A stretch of 64,000 bases of DNA from Kitasatospora papulosa. Its GTDB lineage: Bacteria; Actinomycetota; Actinomycetes; Streptomycetales; Streptomycetaceae. The notes beneath the pieces were generated by a model. It worked only from the letters and a program-made list of their open reading frames with translations. It did no database searches and was not told the DNA's origin. Both the position numbers and the translations under genes were made by a program. The stretch covers positions 248,001-312,000 of the forward strand of contig NZ_JNYQ01000012.1 of assembly GCF_000717245.1 (NCBI RefSeq), read 5' to 3'. Below, in pieces: positions 59,341 through 64,000 of this stretch; the first letter of the stretch is position 1; the number at the start of each line of letters is the position of its first letter.

Positions 59341-60626
59341 GCGGCACGGCCGGCCACGGCACGGTGAAGGGGCGGGACTTCCGGTTGTTCTGGTTCGGGG
59401 AGACCGTGAGTCTGCTCGGCAACGGGATCGCCGTGGTGGCACTGCCGTTCGTCGCCGTCCTCACCCTGCACGCGGGCACCTTCGTCGTCGGGCTGCTGAC
59501 ATCCGTCGCCTATCTGCCGTGGCTGCTGCTCGGTCTGCCCGCGGGCGCCTGGGTGGACCGCCTTCCCCGCCGACCGGTGATGCTGGTCTCCGACGCCGTT
59601 TCCTTCGTCGCCTTCGTCAGCGTTCCGATAGCGGCCTGGGCACACGTACTCACCATTCCGCATCTGCTCGCGGCCGCTTTCATCTGCGGCTGCGCGAGCG
59701 TCTTCTTCACCACCGCACAACGTGCCTATCTGCCCACGCTGCTCTCCGACGCGGAACTGCTGTCCGGGAACGCGCGGTTGCAGGGCAGTGAGTCGACGGC
59801 CGAGGTCATCGGACCCGGTCTGGCCGGAATGCTGGTCCAGGCGTTCGGCGCCGTCGCCGGACTGCTGGCCAACGCGCTCAGTTTCCTGGTGTCCTGGATC
59901 AGCCTGCGGGCGATCCGGGTCACCGAACCGCCCCCGTCGCCGCCCCCCGAGGTCCGTCGGCGCCGATTGCGCACCGAAGTCCGCGACGGCCTGAGATTCC
60001 TTTTCCGGGATCGCATTCTGCGCACACTCGCGGTATTCAGCGCGGTGTCCAACATCGCGTTGACCGGCATGAGCTCGATCGAAGTGGCCTTCCTGGTACG
60101 GACGGTCGGGGCCGGCGAGGCCGTGGTCGGCGCGGTGCTGACGCTGTGCGGCCTCGGCGGCGTCCTCGGTGTGCTGGTGTCCCACCAGGTGTCCCGGCGG
60201 TACGGCAGCGCGCGGGCCGTGGTGATCTGCCTGTGCGGTGCCGCCCCCTTCACCTTGCTCTTCCCGCTCACCGGTCCGGGGGCCGGCCTTGCGTTCTTCG
60301 TCGTCGGCGGCGTCGGCGTCGGCGCGGGAGTGGTCGCGGCGAACATCATCACCGACACCTTCCGCCAGCGGTACTGCCCACCCGACCTGATCGGACGCGT
60401 CAGCGCCAGCGCGGCCGTGATCAGCTTCGGCGCGATCGCCGTCGGAGGACTGCTCGGCGGCGTCCTGGGCGAGTTGTCCGGGGTCCGGGAAACGATGTGG
60501 ATGATGACCGGAATGTACACACTGGCGACGGTCGCTCTTGTGTGCAGCCCGATACGGAAACTGCGTGATTTTCCCGAATCCGATGGATCCCTTCGTGCGG
60601 CCGAGACGGAAAAGGCAGTGCCCTAA
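59337..60626 (+). CDS. MFS exporter of the NRPS cluster
   Basis: GTG at 59337 overlaps the NRPS stop (GTGA), so it is part of the same operon. The 429-aa protein has 12 likely membrane spans. It is of the enterobactin-exporter (EntS/MFS_3) type: FRLFWFGETVSLLGNGIAVV at the N-terminus and GAWVDRLPRRPVM as the loop 2-3 motif. It should export the peptide product and may give self-resistance. Confidence 0.9.
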   Translation: MSGTAGHGTVKGRDFRLFWFGETVSLLGNGIAVVALPFVAVLTLHAGTFVVGLLTSVAYLPWLLLGLPAGAWVDRLPRRPVMLVSDAVSFVAFVSVPIAAWAHVLTIPHLLAAAFICGCASVFFTTAQRAYLPTLLSDAELLSGNARLQGSESTAEVIGPGLAGMLVQAFGAVAGLLANALSFLVSWISLRAIRVTEPPPSPPPEVRRRRLRTEVRDGLRFLFRDRILRTLAVFSAVSNIALTGMSSIEVAFLVRTVGAGEAVVGAVLTLCGLGGVLGVLVSHQVSRRYGSARAVVICLCGAAPFTLLFPLTGPGAGLAFFVVGGVGVGAGVVAANIITDTFRQRYCPPDLIGRVSASAAVISFGAIAVGGLLGGVLGELSGVRETMWMMTGMYTLATVALVCSPIRKLRDFPESDGSLRAAETEKAVP

Positions 60627-60745
60627 AGCGTCCTGGCCGCTCCTGACCCTCCGCAGGCACTTTTTCTGAGGCGATGGAGAAGTACGATTTCCATGGCAAG
60701 GAAAGCGAAGCAAAGCTCATCCAAGCTCATCCAAGCGAGGAATTC

Positions 60746-61735
60746 ATGCAAGAGATAAGCTCCTTGAAAAACCTTCCGGCCGCGGTGATGCTACGGGACG
60801 ACCTCGATATCGAACGGTTGGAGGCGGATCTCGCGGCGCTCAGTGGTTCCGAATTCTGGGCGTTGCAGAGGTCTTTCGAGGACGGCGCCGTCGGAGAGGA
60901 ATCCGACGTGGACTGGAAGGTGCTCCCCCTGCGTGCGCCGGCCGGAGACCTCCAGCGGACCGACCCCGGTGGCCCGGGACGTGACGGATTCGCCGACACG
61001 CCCCTCATGGCGAAGGCGCCCTACCTCAGTCGGATCCTGTCCGAACTGGGCACCGAACTGCGCAGCGTCCGCCTGATGGCCCTGGCCCCCGGCGTCTCCG
61101 TCGAGGAGCACTCGGACACCCCGCTGGGGCTCCCCTACGGCTACGTACGGCTGCACATCCCGCTGGTCACCAACCCCGGGGCAGTCATGGTGCTGGACGG
61201 GGTCGAGCAGCGCTGGCAGCCGGGCACGCTCTGGTACGCCGACTTCGAACGACCGCACGCCCTGCGGAACTCGGGGGACCGCGCCCGGATCCACCTCGTC
61301 GCGGACGTCGCCACCAACGACAAGCTGCTGGCCCTGTTCCCGGACAGCTTCCGGGCGGACCTGCCCGCCAGCGACATCGCCTACTACCGCCCCGTGCTGC
61401 CGCTCACATCCCGTGAACTCGAGGAGTTCGGATGCAGCTTCGCGGTGCCGTTCTCCTTCATGGAGTGGGGAGAACCCGTGGTCGACGACCACGAGAGCGA
61501 TCTTCCGGCCGAAGTGACCGCCGAAGGGGACGTCCTGGTCCTGCGCGCCGAAGGGCACGCGCCCGTGGAACTGCTGCACCTGGGCGCCGGCGAATTCCGG
61601 CTGCTCGGCTGGAGCGAGGAACGACTGCTCCGCCTCGACCTCTTCGACGACGACCCGCGTGTGGAGCTCTCCACCCGGCGCGGGCGCCGGCGCCAGGTGG
61701 TCCGCCGCCCGGCGCTCCGGCCCGCCACGGTCTGA
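60746..61735 (+). CDS. Aspartyl/asparaginyl beta-hydroxylase-type Fe(II)/2OG oxygenase
   Basis: ATG at 60746 has GCGAGGA at good spacing. An in-frame ATG at 60674 would add 24 residues, but that segment includes a tandem duplication of AAGCTCATCC (60713-60736) and looks non-coding. The 329-aa protein shows the PF05118-like jelly roll with His122-x-Asp124 in EEHSDTP and distal His183 in RIHLVADV; the Arg for 2-oxoglutarate precedes the latter. The C-terminal 90 residues form an extra beta-rich part. Relatives in NRPS clusters hydroxylate free or carrier-bound amino acids. The substrate is not known. Confidence 0.85.
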   Translation: MQEISSLKNLPAAVMLRDDLDIERLEADLAALSGSEFWALQRSFEDGAVGEESDVDWKVLPLRAPAGDLQRTDPGGPGRDGFADTPLMAKAPYLSRILSELGTELRSVRLMALAPGVSVEEHSDTPLGLPYGYVRLHIPLVTNPGAVMVLDGVEQRWQPGTLWYADFERPHALRNSGDRARIHLVADVATNDKLLALFPDSFRADLPASDIAYYRPVLPLTSRELEEFGCSFAVPFSFMEWGEPVVDDHESDLPAEVTAEGDVLVLRAEGHAPVELLHLGAGEFRLLGWSEERLLRLDLFDDDPRVELSTRRGRRRQVVRRPALRPATV

Positions 61736-61793
61736 CGGTCCGAACCGTCGGACACCACCACCCTCCCATCACGACCACCGCTTGGGGACAGCC

Positions 61794-62570
61794 ATGCAGA
61801 CACTGACCGAGACGCCCGCCCTCGTCGAGAACGGATTCGCCCGCTGGGACCTGGCCGAGGAGTTCGGGATAGCCGAGACCGACGCGTCCTTCCAGAGCCT
61901 CCGCGCAGAGTTCGTCGACCTGCCACCGGACCCCTACGCGACGGAGGAAGGGCGCAACCGCCGCTACGCCCGTGGAATCTTCCTCCCCTGGTCGCGGGAG
62001 TTCAGCTGGATCCCCGACACGCACCTCGGCGAGAGCGGCTGGATGAACGGCTACTGGCAGGCCGACCACAACCCCGACTACGTCGGCGTGCTCCGCAAGC
62101 TGCCCGCCATGAGCGAGGCGGCCCGGAACAACCCGATCATCCACGAGATCCTGTCCTTCGACTTCGCCCAGACACGATGGTCGCAGAGCGACGCGGCCTT
62201 CCCGCTGCACGTCGGTGTGCATCTGATCAAGCTGGCCGTGGACGACTCCGGGAGCGAGGCCATCTCCTCGCCCAACGAGCTCCATCAGGACGGCGAACCT
62301 TTCGTCTTCGCGCACCTGGTCTACCGCACCAACGTCGTCGGCGGTTCGAACGTGATCGCGCCGCCGAAGTACCGGGGCAAGCTGCCCGAGGACGTCCCCG
62401 AGGGGGAGGCGCTGGCCGAGTTCGAACTGACCAAGCCTCTGGAGTCCTACGGCGTGACCGACGAGAAGGTCAGCCACTACGTCTCCCCCATCAGGCGGGG
62501 GGAAGGCCCGGAGACCGGCGAGCGCGCGGTGGTCCTGGTCGACTTCACCCCGATGCGGCAGCACATCTGA
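61794..62570 (+). CDS. 2-oxoglutarate/Fe(II) dioxygenase (IDO/BsmA type, PF10014)
   Basis: ATG at 61794 has GGGGACAG upstream. The 258-aa protein has the family's facial triad start His164-x-Asp166 in NELHQDGEPF, preceded by FPLHVGVHLIKL and followed by FAHLVYRTNVVGGSN. The family includes free L-isoleucine 4-hydroxylase and related amino-acid hydroxylases, so hydroxylation of a free amino acid before NRPS loading is plausible. It follows the beta-hydroxylase by 58 bp in the same direction. Confidence 0.88.
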   Translation: MQTLTETPALVENGFARWDLAEEFGIAETDASFQSLRAEFVDLPPDPYATEEGRNRRYARGIFLPWSREFSWIPDTHLGESGWMNGYWQADHNPDYVGVLRKLPAMSEAARNNPIIHEILSFDFAQTRWSQSDAAFPLHVGVHLIKLAVDDSGSEAISSPNELHQDGEPFVFAHLVYRTNVVGGSNVIAPPKYRGKLPEDVPEGEALAEFELTKPLESYGVTDEKVSHYVSPIRRGEGPETGERAVVLVDFTPMRQHI

Positions 62571-62966
62571 GTCCGTCGGGTGCCTGGAGCACGTCGGGCC
62601 CGACCGGACCGATCCGCGCCACGGAGCGTGCACGAGGCCGTGCGGCGGACCGACCGCCGCTCCCGCACCGGCCTGACGTCCTGTCAGGCCGGGCGGGGCC
62701 CGCATCGGCCGCCGCGGTGCCCGCCCGCCCTCACCGGCCGACCGCTCCCGGCGGACACGAGTGACCCGGACGGCCCGGTCCGGATCGACGCCGCGGTCAC
62801 CGACCGGCTCCTCGGCGCGCTGCGGTCCGGAAGCCGGGGCTTCCCTTCACGCAGGGGCTCCACCGGGGAGAGGAACAGACCTGAGTCCGGTGTGCCCGGG
62901 GCGACCTCTCCACCCCGCGGCCGCCAGGGTCCTGACCCACCCAACCCTTCTACAACGGGACAACTG
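62571..62966. other. Intergenic region with a terminator-like hairpin
   Basis: These 396 bp separate the dioxygenase from the last gene. Apart from the hairpin at 62668-62692 I see no gene. Because of the hairpin, the adenylation gene probably has its own promoter in 62700-62960, which I cannot place. Confidence 0.5.
62668..62692 (+). terminator. Hairpin after the dioxygenase gene
   Basis: CCGGCCTGAC (62668-62677) and GTCAGGCCGG (62683-62692) form a perfect 10-bp stem with a 5-nt loop. There is no U-tract. It likely ends the NRPS-oxygenase transcript. Confidence 0.7.
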
Positions 62967-64000
62967 ATGATCCTTCAGGGAAAGCGAGTGCCCCTTCCGC
63001 CCTCGCCTGTCGTCCACCGCCGCTTCGAGGAGCACGTGCGGGCCACTCCCGACGCCGTCGCCGTCGTGTGGTCCGGGGAGCAGGTGACGTACGCCGAGCT
63101 CGACGTGCGGGCCAACCGGTTCGCGCACCTGCTCACCGCACGCGGCCACGGCCCGGGAGCGAAGGTCGGCGTCTGCCTCGACTACTCGATCGACATGGTC
63201 GTCGCCATCCTCGGCACACTGAAGGCCGGCGCGGCCTACGTGCCCCTGGATCCCGCCTACCCCGCCGCCCGCCTGCGGCTGTTGCTCGGGCAGGTGCCGG
63301 GCCTCGCCCTGATCGTGGCCTCCTCGACGACGGCCGCGATGGTCGAGTCCGGGGGAGTCGAGGTCATCGACCTCGAACAGCTGGCGGACCACCTCGCCAC
63401 CCTCCCGGCGACCGTCCCCGACGTCCACGTCACCGGGGACGACCTCTGCTACGCGGTGTTCACCTCGGGCTCGACCGGCACCCCCAAGCTGACCGCGGTG
63501 CGCCACGAGGGCTGGTTCAACCTGATGAACTGGATGCAGCTGGAGTACGGCCTGCACCGCGGTTCCCATCACCTGGTCGTCTCCGCCTTCGGCTTCGACC
63601 TGTCCCAGCGTGCCCTGATGACACCGCTGTTCTGCGGTGCCACGCAGCACCTGATGGCCAGCCGCAACTTCGACGTCATGCTGGCCCACCGCATGCTCAC
63701 CCGGTACGACATCCGCGTCGTGCACTGCGCCTCCAGCACCCTGTACCTCCTGGTCGACTGGGAGAGCGCACGCGGGGGAGACGCCCTCGCCCGGCTCGAC
63801 TACATCCTGTTCGGCGGGGAGGCACTGAAGAGCGAACGCCTCGCCCGCTTCGCCCGCCGCCCGGGCACCACCTGCACCCTGCTGCACCAGTACGGTGTCG
63901 CCGAGTGCACGGACGTCGCCACCTCCTACGACCTGGCCCACTACCGGCCCGGCGAGCACGACATCGCCCCGGTCGGCCGGCCCGTCCACAACACCGCCAT
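62967..64000 (+). CDS. NRPS adenylation domain protein, 3' end beyond window
   Basis: ATG at 62967 opens a frame that runs to the window edge (344 codons). It is an adenylation domain from its N-terminus with no C domain: VVHRRFEEHVRATPDAVAVV, LKAGAAYVPLDPAYP and FTSGSTGTPKL (the usual Gly after Lys is missing). The A5 motif is QYGVAECTD instead of the usual YGPTE. By hand the pocket reads D-L-R-H-L-G-Q-D-V, which I cannot match. It could load one of the orphan carriers at 43437 or near 53027. Whether a T domain follows is unknown. Confidence 0.85.
   Translation, partial: MILQGKRVPLPPSPVVHRRFEEHVRATPDAVAVVWSGEQVTYAELDVRANRFAHLLTARGHGPGAKVGVCLDYSIDMVVAILGTLKAGAAYVPLDPAYPAARLRLLLGQVPGLALIVASSTTAAMVESGGVEVIDLEQLADHLATLPATVPDVHVTGDDLCYAVFTSGSTGTPKLTAVRHEGWFNLMNWMQLEYGLHRGSHHLVVSAFGFDLSQRALMTPLFCGATQHLMASRNFDVMLAHRMLTRYDIRVVHCASSTLYLLVDWESARGGDALARLDYILFGGEALKSERLARFARRPGTTCTLLHQYGVAECTDVATSYDLAHYRPGEHDIAPVGRPVHNTA

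Noticed and set aside
1..64000. CRISPR arrays, tRNA or rRNA genes, insertion sequences, prophage
   Set aside because: I looked for spaced direct repeats, cloverleaf-like segments, transposase motifs and integrase motifs and found none. A subtle remnant cannot be excluded by eye.

Overview
The window reads as chromosomal DNA from a Streptomyces (or close actinomycete). It has very high GC with strong third-position bias, many GTG starts, GTGA/ATGA start-stop overlaps inside operons, and family content typical of that genus (SAV2177-type methyltransferases, GH64 glucanase, MbtH, LuxR regulators). I saw no tRNA or rRNA gene, CRISPR array, insertion sequence or phage gene. It holds two natural-product gene clusters separated by about 15 kb of mixed genes.

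Left part (1-4.5 kb): a 61-residue cationic small ORF with its own terminator, a small membrane protein, a large uncharacterised CxxC protein and a SAM-dependent methyltransferase on the minus strand. A 710-bp control region follows, carrying three copies of an 11-bp motif.

4.6-20.7 kb: a complete six-gene polycyclic tetramate macrolactam (PTM) operon in the frontalamide order. It encodes a sterol-desaturase-type hydroxylase, a single-module iterative PKS-NRPS (KS-AT-DH-KR-ACP-C-A-PCP-TE, ornithine-type A-domain code), two phytoene-desaturase-like flavoenzymes, an MDR reductase and a P450. The P450 lacks the usual ExxR motif. Next (21.1-25.6 kb) comes a separate unit of an MFS transporter, a LysA-like PLP decarboxylase and a DAO-type flavoenzyme with an unidentified N-terminal domain, closed by a hairpin.

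25.8-36 kb: accessory genes. These are a zinc-ribbon-like protein with a tyrosine-rich tail, a trypsin-fold protein without a signal peptide next to a small partner, a membrane protein, a RibD/DHFR-like reductase and a secreted GH64 glucanase under a LacI-type palindrome. Most striking is a duplicated cassette (31.1 and 34.0 kb). Each copy has a conserved upstream inverted repeat, a secreted peptide precursor with a 26-residue leader and a ~23-residue core ending in GWGR, and a downstream regulator.

36-64 kb: the second cluster. Seven overlapping genes encode an amino-group carrier protein (LysW type), its ligase, reductase, kinase and peptidase, and a split transketolase. A convergent DegT aminotransferase follows. 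This set matches the route known to make 2,6-diamino-5,7-dihydroxyheptanoic acid (DADH), the precursor of the azabicycle in vazabitide A, azinomycin and ficellomycin. To its right lies an NRPS line (T-E; C-A-T-C-A-T-C-T; C-A-T-TE) with MbtH, a type II thioesterase, a regulator, an MFS exporter, two non-heme iron hydroxylases and an adenylation gene cut by the window edge. Two carrier domains have no A domain in cis. The likely product is a pentapeptide-scale nonribosomal peptide with at least one D residue, one Ser and one or more unusual amino acids, probably DADH-derived. No aziridine-forming sulfotransferase is visible, so the final structure may differ from the known family, or the missing genes may lie beyond the right edge.
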